A stretch of DNA of 64,000 nucleotides from Ignavibacteriales bacterium (GTDB lineage Bacteria; Bacteroidota; Ignavibacteria; Ignavibacteriales; Ignavibacteriaceae): assembly GCA_016707285.1 (NCBI GenBank), contig JADJIA010000007.1, positions 62,001-126,000 of the forward strand. The letters run 5' to 3'. A program made the position numbers and the translations under genes. Shown here one piece after another: positions 36,266 to 44,403 of this stretch (position 1 is its first letter; each line of letters opens with the position of its first letter). A model generated the notes under the pieces. That model was not told the origin of the DNA and made no database searches. It was given only the letters and a program-made list of their open reading frames with translations.

Positions 36266-38079
36266 TGAATGCGAAACTAATTGCCTCGATACATCGAACT
36301 GCAATCTCTCAGTGGATAGTCCAAACAAGAAAAATCTTGTTCTCAGTCCTATTCTTTCTAGCATTAAGTGTCCCGGGTTATTCAACAATTCGCTATGTTA
36401 AATCCGGAAACCCAACTCCCTCATATCCATATACAACTTGGACTACCGCCTCCGATTCAATCCAGAAAGTAGTTGATATTTGTCAAAGTGGCGATACAAT
36501 TCTGATCGGTACGGGTATTTACAGGGAAGAAGTAATATCCGAGAATCCGGGTAGAGATCTTGCAATAATTGGTGTTGATATTGACAGTTGTGTTATTGAT
36601 ATGAGTTTGCTTCCACAATTTGAGTACCGACATGCATTTTTGGTCAGTGATAACCTGTCGATGGAGAACATGACTATCAAGACTATTATGTATTCAACGA
36701 ATCACACTGGAATCTGGGTCAATGTACTTTCAGGAATGTAAATGTTGAGATTAAAAACAATAAATTTATCGGGAATTTTTATATTGCTCTTTCAGTTTGG
36801 TCAGCGACGGGAGTCATTTCGGCGAACTTTATTAAATTGGCTGATATGGGAATAGAATCCAGTGACCATCCGATCTCGGTACCCGCAGTTCATATTTCGG
36901 ACAATTTGCTACCGTTGTAGGTAATTGCTGGAGTCTCAGGAGTGTTTGTAAACAACCTGGTTTAGATTTTTCTGATGCTGGACTGTTTATTCCGTTATTT
37001 GGTGGCTCTGGTAAATTTTATAACAACCTCCTTGTCGGGAAAAAAGGTGAACTGACAGATGGTTTGGATTATGCCCGTGGGACATTCAAAAACAACATTA
37101 TCCGGAATTGCACAAATGCCGTTTATCCTTGGAGCCAACAGCAACTTATTGTGGTGAACAACATCATTGACTCTTGTGGTACCATCTTTGATCTTAGTAA
37201 TTCAGATGTAGTGACCGGTAACATCAGTTACAACAATTTTTACGGATACGACGAGATATCTACTGACACAACTAAACTTAACCCCGACACTCTCATTTAC
37301 TCATCCTTCGACCCTATGTATGAAAGTATCGATAGCACTAACTACCGTCTTCAGATGTATTCCCCATTAATCGACGCAGGCGACCCGGGAATCCTTGACA
37401 ATGATGGAAGCCGAAGCGATATCGGGAGATATGGAGGTCCCTATGGAGAAAGTTACCAATATAAAGACCTTCCACCAAAGAAGCCAAGGTTTACTCTTGT
37501 TACGAAACAGAATGGTAAAATTATCTTTAACTGGCAGGGTGGAACAGAGGCGGATTTTAATTTATTTTCACTTCACAGGGACAGGAATCCACAATTTATG
37601 CCTGATGAGAGTAACTTGATTTATTCAGACAGGGATACCATATACTCCGATTCTCTTTTAGACCCAACAGGTAACTACACTTACAAAATTACCGCAAAGG
37701 ATAATCAGGGACTCATAAGCAGATGGGATAGCGTGACGGTAGTATTAACTGATATCGCAGATGGACCTGAACTGAATCCCGAAGCAGTGGTGCTCTATCA
37801 AAATTATCCAAATCCTTTTAATCCATCAACGACGATCAGGTTTAGATTGGATTCACCGGGAGAAGTTATACTGGAGTTTATGATGTCAATGGAGCATTAG
37901 TGACGGTACTGAACAATGGCTGGTTACCTGCAGGCGGACATGAGAGAGATTTCACCCCGGGGAAAGTCGGCTCGATGGATGACATAGCATCGGGCGTTTA
38001 TTTTTATAATCTGACTGTACGGGATGAGAACCTGAAACCCGTTTTCATCAAATCGGATAGAATGATGTTCATCAAGTAG
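36262..38079 (+). pseudogene. Beta-helix T9SS protein (gene Z, copy A), frameshifted
   Basis: A paralogue of the intact gene at 38895-40766, broken in at least three places. The first part (36262-36741) has a signal peptide and YSTIRYVKSGNPTPSYPYTTW, then a parallel beta-helix start. Reading frame is lost after GIWVN; the sequence continues in another frame as NVEIKNNKFIGNFYIALSVW. It is open again at 37064-37900, covering the end of the helix, a fibronectin-like domain (KIIFNWQGGTEADFN) and the NYPNPFNPSTT signature. It shifts once more into the T9SS tail ending RMMFIK at 38079. Protein similarity to copy B is moderate, far lower than that of the neighbouring 410-bp repeat. Confidence 0.85.
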
Positions 38080-38176
38080 TAGCAAGGAAGCGTAGAATCG
38101 GAGTAGTATCGGATGGAACAAAACAAATAACTTATTGGTAATTGCTAATTAAGATTAAAACAACCTCCTCCGACAT

Positions 38177-38581
38177 TTTTTTCATCTTTAGTTTGTGAAT
38201 GGAGTAAGAATCACTCCATTCACTTAAACATAATAAATTTAAAGATGAGTAAAACTACAAAATATTTTGTATTACAATCCTACTTGAGCAGAACCATTTT
38301 TTTAATTGAGCTAAAATTCCCTGAGCTTATTTTGTAGAAGTAAATTCCACTTGGAAGATTAGCAGCATTAAACTCAACTTTGTGATTTCCTGCTTCCATA
38401 ACCCCATTCACCAATTCGACAACTTTTCTCCAAGACTGTTAAAAACACTTGATTAACATCACCTGATAAAATATTTTCCAAATTATTGACTTCCACTTGA
38501 CTTTTATTTGAAAATTTTGTAATTTCAAGAGTCAATTTAGAGTCACATTATCTCTAACTGTTTGAATCAATCATTAATTGG
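38177..38581. repeat. Long direct repeat, copy B (about 405 bp)
   Basis: Partner of 33061-33471. The hairpin here is longer (TGAATGGAGT pairing with ACTCCATTCA). The antisense T9SS tail (38280-38466) carries extra 1-nt deletions, and the leader ends 10 nt before the ATG that begins the gene Y remnant. It separates broken copy A from copy B. Confidence 0.9.
38280..38466 (-). pseudogene. T9SS C-terminal domain fragment, copy B
   Basis: The same stranded gene end as 33166-33356, with a 1-nt deletion in the T-run at about 38425 and others near the junction, so it no longer reads through. It ends at the same CCTGAT breakpoint. Confidence 0.75.
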
Positions 38582-38590
38582 AATTTCACG

Positions 38591-38898
38591 ATGTGTTCCA
38601 TATATAAAATTTTAGTTTTGGGCTTTTTACCTATAGTTTTCATCTCTTCAACCCCCGCTCAGCAACTCGATGAGATACTTTTTTGGTACTTACCTTCCTT
38701 CAAGTAATTTCCCGGAAATTACCTACCATCGATTTAATGATCCAATGCAGTGTCACTAATCACCGAAGATACAATAGCAATAAACACAGAGCCATCTAGA
38801 AAATGTGCACAGGAGTCAATCTTGCCAGTGGAGTATATATTTATTCTCTGAGAGTAAATGACATAAATATCAACAAGAAATTGGTGATACTAAAATGA
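38591..38898 (+). pseudogene. Gene Y remnant, copy B: signal peptide plus T9SS tail only
   Basis: An internal deletion removed almost the whole gene. The ATG at 38591 starts a good signal peptide (KILVLGFLPIVFISSTPAQQ), the one missing from copy A, and the frame stops at 38707. A few dozen codons later (from about 38812) the sequence is the end of a T9SS domain, NLASGVYIYSLRVNDININK and KLVILK, closely matching the end of copy A of Y. Its TGA overlaps the ATG of the intact gene Z. Together with copy A this shows what the full-length gene once looked like. Confidence 0.85.
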
Positions 38899-40766
38899 TG
38901 ATCATCAAAAGAATAATGCATTTACTACAGAATGCAAACAATAAAAGAATTATCGGAACAAAGAGTTTCTTGTTCACTGTTTATCTTTTTCTGTTGCTGA
39001 GTCTCCCTGGTTATTCCACAATCAGATATGTAAAAGCGGGGAATGCAACCCCCGCTTTTCCTTATATTTCTTGGGCAACGGCATCTGATTCGGTGCAAAA
39101 AGTTGTTGATATTTGTGAGAATGGTGATTCAATAATGATCGGGGTCGGTATTTATACAGAACTGATACGATCTGAAAGGAATGCTTTTTCTCTCACCTTA
39201 ATCGGAACTGATGCTGATAGTTGCGTATTTGATCTTTCAGGTTATCCACCGGTAGGTTTAAATTGTAAATCACTATTTGTCAAACATTCAATCACCTTAG
39301 AAAATCTAAATTTCAAAACCACACATCTCACAAATGATCACATAGCACTTTTCTTGGGCTTTTCTCCTGTTCTGGAAACCTTAAATCTTAGAAATTGTCG
39401 TTTTACGAATCACGATGAAGGTATTATAGCTCTTATCACCAGCGGTGAAGTAGCAGGAAACTACTTTTACAATGTTGGTAGAGCAGTCTTGAATACAGAC
39501 AGACCTTCGGCTGAATACTTGAAGATTTACAACAACACAATTATGAGATCCAAAGGAACAGCAATTGTTTGCCATTACGGGACAATTCGAAACAATTGGA
39601 TAATTATGAGTCAAGGCTCGGGGATTGCCGGGGGTGGAGGATTATTTATAAGTCAACAACAGATTTATAATAATTTTATAACCCAGCTCAGTTCAGGGGC
39701 ATACCATTATGCATTGGATGGTGTAGAAGGAAAAATGACAAACAATGTAATTCTAAGAATGGGTGTCGGGATCAAGCCAATTTGGTCGGAAATTAAGAAT
39801 AATGTTATTGCAAACTGTGGAGAAGCTGCGATTCGATTTAATAATCCCGCTCATGCACAAAACTGCGATATTAACTACAATGCATTTTATCAAAACAAGA
39901 AGATTTCGCATGATTTGTCCATATTTAACCCCGATACAACAATATATTACTCATCAGACCCGATGTTTGAGAATCAGGACAGTAACAACTATCTACTCCA
40001 GATGTTTTCACCTTTGATAGATGCGGGTGACCCATCCATTCTCGATATTGACAGTTCAAGAAGTGATATTGGATTGTATGGTGGTCCTTTTGGACAAAGT
40101 TACATCTATAAAGACCTTGCACCAAAGAAGCCAAAGTTTACTCATGCGACCTCACCCCCGACCCCTCTCCTCACTTCAGGAGAGGGGAGTTCTCAGAGAG
40201 TTGTGGAACTTCGTTGGCGTGGTGGAACAGAAGCTGATTTTAATTCATTTTCACTACACAGAAGTAGAGACCCACTGTATATCCCGGATGACAACAACAA
40301 AATATATTCAGGAATTGATACACTATTCACAGATTCACTCACAGACCCGACAGGAAGTTACAGTTATAAACTGACTGCAAAAGACAATCAAGGGAATGTC
40401 AGTCAGCTTGACAGTGTAACGGTTGTGTTAACAGGTATTTCAGACGAAGTAGAAAGCTCAACACCTGAGAGGATTTACTTATACCAAAATTACCCCAATC
40501 CATTTAATCCATCAACGAAGATAAAATTCTCATTAAATGAGGAATCGGAAGTTATTCTTCGAGTATATGATGTAAATGGTGAGTTGGTAACAATGCTTCA
40601 AAACGGATGGCTTCCTGCCGGGGAGTATGAAAGGGAGTTTTTCCCCGCAACAATCGGGACATTAAAAGACATAGCCTCTGGCGTTTATTTTTATAATCTT
40701 TTAGTCAGAGATAAGAACTTAACTCCAGTGTTTGTGAAATCCGAAAAAATGATGTTTTTGAAGTAG
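38895..40766 (+). CDS. Secreted parallel beta-helix protein with T9SS C-terminal domain (gene Z, copy B, intact)
   Basis: A 623-residue cell-surface protein. The signal peptide (FLFTVYLFLLLSLPGYS) leads to YSTIRYVKAGNATPAFPYISW, an opening common to pectate-lyase-like right-handed beta-helices. Residues about 60-385 are helix turns rich in N/I/G (YNNFI, KNNVIANC, NYNAFYQN). A fibronectin type III-like domain follows (LRWRGGTEADFNSFSLHRS, about residues 410-520), then a type A sorting domain with NYPNPFNPSTKIKFSL and ending MMFLK. The T9SS should cleave that domain and attach the protein to the outer membrane. Catalytic residues of a polysaccharide lyase are not evident, so it may bind rather than cut glycans. 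Residues 419-432 are encoded by a dispersed palindromic element. Confidence 0.85.
   Translation: MMIIKRIMHLLQNANNKRIIGTKSFLFTVYLFLLLSLPGYSTIRYVKAGNATPAFPYISWATASDSVQKVVDICENGDSIMIGVGIYTELIRSERNAFSLTLIGTDADSCVFDLSGYPPVGLNCKSLFVKHSITLENLNFKTTHLTNDHIALFLGFSPVLETLNLRNCRFTNHDEGIIALITSGEVAGNYFYNVGRAVLNTDRPSAEYLKIYNNTIMRSKGTAIVCHYGTIRNNWIIMSQGSGIAGGGGLFISQQQIYNNFITQLSSGAYHYALDGVEGKMTNNVILRMGVGIKPIWSEIKNNVIANCGEAAIRFNNPAHAQNCDINYNAFYQNKKISHDLSIFNPDTTIYYSSDPMFENQDSNNYLLQMFSPLIDAGDPSILDIDSSRSDIGLYGGPFGQSYIYKDLAPKKPKFTHATSPPTPLLTSGEGSSQRVVELRWRGGTEADFNSFSLHRSRDPLYIPDDNNKIYSGIDTLFTDSLTDPTGSYSYKLTAKDNQGNVSQLDSVTVVLTGISDEVESSTPERIYLYQNYPNPFNPSTKIKFSLNEESEVILRVYDVNGELVTMLQNGWLPAGEYEREFFPATIGTLKDIASGVYFYNLLVRDKNLTPVFVKSEKMMFLK
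40150..40190. repeat. Dispersed palindromic element inside gene Z, in frame
   Basis: The element has an 8-nt head CTCACCCC..., then a GC-rich inverted repeat whose arms are CCCCTCTCCT and AGGAGAGGGG. The same element lies inverted in an intergenic region at 52259-52298. It is absent from the equivalent place in copy A of gene Z. It adds about 14 Pro/Ser/Thr-rich residues between the beta-helix and the fibronectin-like domain. Confidence 0.8.
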
Positions 40767-40985
40767 AACTTGAGAAATCCAGAACTTGAGAAATGATTAC
40801 ACCGCAGAGGTCGCAAATGACAAAGTCATACCTTCGGGAGAACGCAGAGGAATTTATATCTCTGAATCGAGCGACAATCGTTTCGATTGTCCTGCGCAGG
40901 TTGTTTAACCGAAATGGGGATAATCCCGTCGGCCGGGCTTAAATATTCGTAGCCACAACCCGCGCCCCGGACGGAGTTCGCGGTC
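40767..40985. other. Intergenic mosaic of GC-richer repeat fragments
   Basis: No gene is seen. The stretch contains a hairpin CGACAATCGTTTCGATTGTC, other short dyads (GGTTGTTTAACC, CCCGTCGGCCGGG) and the word AAATATTCGTAG, which recurs at 46431-46442. It is richer in G+C than the flanking genes. Confidence 0.5.
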
Positions 40986-41837
40986 CTACTTGAGCAGAAC
41001 CATTTTTTTGATCGAATTAAAACTGCCTGAGCTTATTTTGTAGAAGTAAATTCCACTTGGAAGATTAGCAGCATTAAACTCAACTTTGTGATTTCCTGCT
41101 TCCATAACCCCATTCACCAATTCGACAACTTTTTCTCCAAGACTGTTAAAAACACTCAGGTTTACATCACCTGATTCAGGTAATGAAAAGTTAATAACCG
41201 TTGATGGGTTAAAAGGATTTGGGAAGTTTTGGGTTAATTCAAACTTTTCAGGAGCCAAAACCTCTTCTTTAACATCAGTTGGAGAATTTGAGAGTTGAAA
41301 GTTATCCACTATAAAAAATGATCCTTCATGGTAGTCATTCCCCTGAACCGGTCCGATTATGTTGACATTGATAATACAGGTATCCGGGGTCTCAGCAGTC
41401 AGATATTGAATTGGAATTTCGAATGCAGTATAGTTTGGTGATGCATTATTGAAGGCAAATGCACCAATTCCAACTGCTTCACCATTTTTATAAAATGAAA
41501 CTGATATCGAAAGTCTGTCGCCCTGAACCGGTGAAAAGATGTAATTACCGGTCATTTTCACCGGTCTTTGTGCAAAGCTGAAACCTGATGCATCTTCGCC
41601 TGACTGCATAAATGGAGCAAGTAAAAGTTGGGGCATTACACGTGTAACTTCACCTCTGGCAGCAAAACTCCCCTCAAAAGAGGTTGTTGATTTGGTGACA
41701 ACCTGGGGTAAAACAGGATTATTTGGGGTTGCCCATTCCACAGGACCATCAGAGGTCCACTGCTCAAAATTTCCATTTGGTATTTGAGCAAAAAGTATCG
41801 ATCCGAAGACCATAAATATTGATAAGGTTTTTAACAT
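40986..41837 (-). CDS. Secreted T9SS protein with carbohydrate-binding-like domain
   Basis: A 283-residue exported protein. The frame extends upstream to 41930, but the ATG at 41837 follows GGAGAA and starts the signal peptide (LSIFMVFGSILFAQ), so it is preferred. Residues about 18-185 form a beta-sandwich: IPNGNFEQWTSDGPVEWATP opening, then GNYIFSPVQGDRLSISVSFYKNG and SFFIVDNFQLS. This layout, a GNFExW start and a D-x-F/L-x-L end, is typical of glycan-binding jelly-roll domains in Bacteroidetes. The T9SS domain follows (NFPNPFNPSTVINFSLP ... SIKKMVLLK). Its last 190 bp are the source, or a close copy, of the antisense fragments in the 410-bp repeats. Confidence 0.85.
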   Translation of the reverse strand: MLKTLSIFMVFGSILFAQIPNGNFEQWTSDGPVEWATPNNPVLPQVVTKSTTSFEGSFAARGEVTRVMPQLLLAPFMQSGEDASGFSFAQRPVKMTGNYIFSPVQGDRLSISVSFYKNGEAVGIGAFAFNNASPNYTAFEIPIQYLTAETPDTCIINVNIIGPVQGNDYHEGSFFIVDNFQLSNSPTDVKEEVLAPEKFELTQNFPNPFNPSTVINFSLPESGDVNLSVFNSLGEKVVELVNGVMEAGNHKVEFNAANLPSGIYFYKISSGSFNSIKKMVLLK

Positions 41838-41975
41838 GATGAGATTCTCCTTTGATTTGTAAATAAGCCTAAAATTAAATATCGCAGTTGCAATTATACT
41901 GAGGGGATAAAAAATGTTGTCATATTTCACAAAAGCTACAAATTATGATCCCAAAGGTTAAAATCGAGGGTATAT

Positions 41976-41991
41976 GGTGACAGTTGTCACA
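41976..41991. promoter_or_regulatory. CRP/FNR-type palindrome between rocD and the T9SS gene
   Basis: GTGACAGTTGTCAC, perfect GTGACA / TGTCAC arms, GTGA-N6-TCAC spacing. It shares GTGAyArTTGTCAC with the site at 12409-12422. It lies about 80 nt before the rocD start and about 140 nt before the divergent gene, so it could control either. Confidence 0.45.
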
Positions 41992-42025
41992 ATTTCGATC
42001 TGGCAACTATCTCGTTTGTTTTTGG

Positions 42026-42033
42026 TAAATTTG
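42026..42033 (+). promoter_or_regulatory. Possible -7 element for rocD
   Basis: TAAATTTG, 35 nt before the rocD ATG, matches the Bacteroidetes -7 consensus TAnnTTTG. The upstream TTG element is not convincingly placed. Confidence 0.35.
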
Positions 42034-42068
42034 TAGATGGAGATTTCTAAATTTTAAAAAGGTTATTT

Positions 42069-43271
42069 ATGAATACAAAAGATTATATCGCATTAGAAGA
42101 ACAGTATGGTGCCCACAATTATCATCCACTGGATGTTGTAATTGACAGAGCCGAAGGTGTTTATATGTGGGATGTTGACGGTAAAAAATACCTCGATTGT
42201 CTCGCAGCCTACTCAGCCGTTAACCAGGGACATTGTCATCCAAGAATAATTGGTGCACTCAAGGAACAGGCAAGCAAAGTTACCCTTACTTCAAGAGCAT
42301 TTAGAAACGATCAACTTCCACTTCTTGCAAAAGAATTGTGTGAAATGACCGGTTATGCAATGATGTTGCCGATGAATTCAGGTGCCGAAGCTGTTGAAAC
42401 AGCGTTAAAAGCTGCCCGTAAATGGGGACACAAAGTGAAAGGTATTTCCGAAGATAAGGGAACCATTCTTACATGTACCAACAACTTTTCGGGTAGGACA
42501 ATATCGATTGTAAGTTTTTCAACTGAAGAACAATACAAAGATGGTTTTGGTCCATTCACACCCGGATTTCAGAATGTTGAGTATGGTGATATAGAATCGC
42601 TTAAAGCAGCAATTAATGAAGACACCATAGCATTCCTTATTGAGCCGATTCAGGGCGAAGCGGGTATAATCATTCCTCCTGACGGATATCTGAAAGAGGC
42701 TTTTGAACTTTGTAAAAAACACAATGTTTTATTTATAGCCGATGAAATTCAGTCGGGACTTGGAAGATCCGGAAAACTTTTTGCATTTGAATATGACAAT
42801 ATCAGACCTGATGTTGTGATAATCGGAAAAGCACTTTCGGGTGGTTGTTATCCTGTCTCTGCAGTTCTTTCCGACAGGGAAGTATTGGGAGTGTTTAACC
42901 CCGGTGACCATGGTTCAACATTTGGCGGAAATCCGCTTGGTGCTGCTGTTGCTCGTGAAAGTCTGAAAGTTTTGGTAGAAGAGAAACTTATTGAAAATTC
43001 GTTTGAACTTGGTAACTATTTCAGAGCTCAACTTAATGAAATTCCTTCAAAACATGTAAAATTGATAAGAGGAAAAGGATTATTCATCGGAGTTGAACTT
43101 CATGAAGAAGCCGGTGGTGCCAGAAGATTCTGCGAAGCACTCGCTGAAAGAGGCATCCTCTGTAAAGAAACTCACACCCATGTTATCAGATTTGCTCCAC
43201 CACTTGTAATCAAGAAGGAGCAGATTGACGAAGCATTGGTTAAAATAAAAGAAGTTCTTTTGATGCCATAA
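42069..43271 (+). CDS. rocD: Ornithine aminotransferase
   Basis: Converts ornithine and 2-oxoglutarate to glutamate-5-semialdehyde and glutamate (class III PLP aminotransferase, 400 residues). The ornithine-specific N-terminal stretch YGAHNYHPLDVVIDRAEGVYMWD is present. PLP motifs are MLPMNSGAEAVETALKAARKWG, FIADEIQSGLGRSG (Asp contacting the pyridine N) and VVIIGKALSGGCYPVS with the Schiff-base Lys. The length is normal. It stands alone, preceded by a CRP-type palindrome and a possible -7 element and followed by a hairpin, so it is probably a monocistronic unit for arginine/ornithine-proline metabolism. Confidence 0.93.
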   Translation: MNTKDYIALEEQYGAHNYHPLDVVIDRAEGVYMWDVDGKKYLDCLAAYSAVNQGHCHPRIIGALKEQASKVTLTSRAFRNDQLPLLAKELCEMTGYAMMLPMNSGAEAVETALKAARKWGHKVKGISEDKGTILTCTNNFSGRTISIVSFSTEEQYKDGFGPFTPGFQNVEYGDIESLKAAINEDTIAFLIEPIQGEAGIIIPPDGYLKEAFELCKKHNVLFIADEIQSGLGRSGKLFAFEYDNIRPDVVIIGKALSGGCYPVSAVLSDREVLGVFNPGDHGSTFGGNPLGAAVARESLKVLVEEKLIENSFELGNYFRAQLNEIPSKHVKLIRGKGLFIGVELHEEAGGARRFCEALAERGILCKETHTHVIRFAPPLVIKKEQIDEALVKIKEVLLMP

Positions 43272-43294
43272 GGCACATGAAGAGATATTTTGAG

Positions 43295-43320
43295 GAGGCT
43301 GTCATTTGTCACAGCCTCTT
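43295..43320 (+). terminator. Hairpin after rocD
   Basis: GAGGCTGT ... ACAGCCTC with an 8-nt loop containing TTTGTC; only a short T-tract follows. Confidence 0.6.
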
Positions 43321-43404
43321 CGTTTATAATAATTTAATTTTATTGACAATCAAATATTGATTAAGTTTATTCTTGATCAAAAAAAATAATTTGGACATAT
43401 AGAC

Positions 43405-43878
43405 ATGAAACTTTCTGACCTGTTAAAAACAGAATTTGTAATTCCTGAGCTGAGTGGCAGCAGCAAGGAAGAAGTAATTGATGAGATGGTTAATCTTTTT
43501 GCTGAAGATCCTCGTGTTAATGACCTTGAAAAAGTAAGGACTGCGGTTTTCGAAAGAGAAAAGATTATCTCCACCGGAATCGGGAAGAATTTTGCCCTCC
43601 CTCACGGAAAAACTGATTCAATTACCGAGATTCTTTGTGCATTTGGAAAGAGTACCCGTCCGATTGAGTATAATTCACACGATGGTCAACCTGTTCATCT
43701 GGTTTTCCTTCTTGTTGGAAAAGAGAATCTGGTTAGTCTGCACATCAAATTACTCAGCAGAATCTCCAGAATGATGACCAAAGACGAATTTCGCCGTAAA
43801 TTGATGGATGCCAAAACTTCCGAAGAGATTATGGAAATTTTCTCGGGTGAAGAAGCAACCTATTACGATAATTTATAG
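43405..43878 (+). CDS. PTS EIIA (PtsN/fructose-type) domain protein
   Basis: A 157-residue stand-alone phosphotransferase EIIA domain of the mannitol/fructose/PtsN type: LSDLLKTEFVIPEL, then the active-site His in NFALPHGKTDSITE (near residue 68), and HLVFLLVGKENLVSLHIKLLSRISRMM. There is no sugar permease, HPr or EI nearby, so a regulatory role is more likely than sugar uptake. It heads a run of closely spaced genes (EIIA, unknown, lgt, rlmB); the next ATG is 3 nt past its stop. Confidence 0.85.
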   Translation: MKLSDLLKTEFVIPELSGSSKEEVIDEMVNLFAEDPRVNDLEKVRTAVFEREKIISTGIGKNFALPHGKTDSITEILCAFGKSTRPIEYNSHDGQPVHLVFLLVGKENLVSLHIKLLSRISRMMTKDEFRRKLMDAKTSEEIMEIFSGEEATYYDNL

Positions 43879-43881
43879 CCC

Positions 43882-44403
43882 ATGTCTTTAAGAAAGCAGG
43901 AGGGTGTTCCTAAAATACCCAAAACCCGTAAAAAAACCATCGATAAGGTGAAGAGCAGCACCCCGACCAAAACGGAAGATCTTATCGAGTACAGAGGGAC
44001 TGTTTATTACAAATATGACAAGGTCCTCAAAAAACAGTTTTATGTCCTAACGATCGCGACTGTGAAAGAATTTGTTTATCTCGATTATGAACTTTCCGTG
44101 GATGTTCGTAGAGTAAAAAATGTGATTGACATCAGTCTGCTTGGTCTTAACACAAGACAATCTTATCATGTTCAAGCAGGACCCGCCAGAGTTGACCTTC
44201 AGTTTGAAGATTTATATGGAGTTTATACTTTTAATGTGATTAAACAGGATGGAAGTATCAACTCTGTAGTGATCGACTTTAATATCTACAAAAAAGAGAT
44301 GATTCTGGTTGAAGAATCGATGCCTGACAAAAAAAACAACAGGCTCTTTTGTAGCTTTAAACTCGCCCCCGAACGAAACACTTTTGAAGAGGTTTATAAA
44401 TAG
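43882..44403 (+). CDS. Conserved-looking protein of unknown function
   Basis: A 173-residue soluble protein. A basic N-terminal tail (residues 1-30, Lys/Arg/Pro rich) precedes a beta-rich domain with many alternating strands: EYRGTVYYKYDKVLKKQFYV, EFVYLDYELSVDVRRVKNVI, QSYHVQAGPARVDLQF, GVYTFNVIKQDGSI. No signal peptide, no membrane helix and no enzymatic motif is seen, and I do not recognise the family. It fits exactly between the EIIA gene (3 nt) and lgt (0 nt gap), so it is under strong co-expression with lipoprotein maturation and EIIA. Confidence 0.7.
   Translation: MSLRKQEGVPKIPKTRKKTIDKVKSSTPTKTEDLIEYRGTVYYKYDKVLKKQFYVLTIATVKEFVYLDYELSVDVRRVKNVIDISLLGLNTRQSYHVQAGPARVDLQFEDLYGVYTFNVIKQDGSINSVVIDFNIYKKEMILVEESMPDKKNNRLFCSFKLAPERNTFEEVYK

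Noticed and set aside
33061..38581. Insertion-sequence ends at the long repeat
   Set aside because: No transposase, no terminal inverted repeats and no target-site duplication were seen; the repeat contains ordinary gene ends and leaders.
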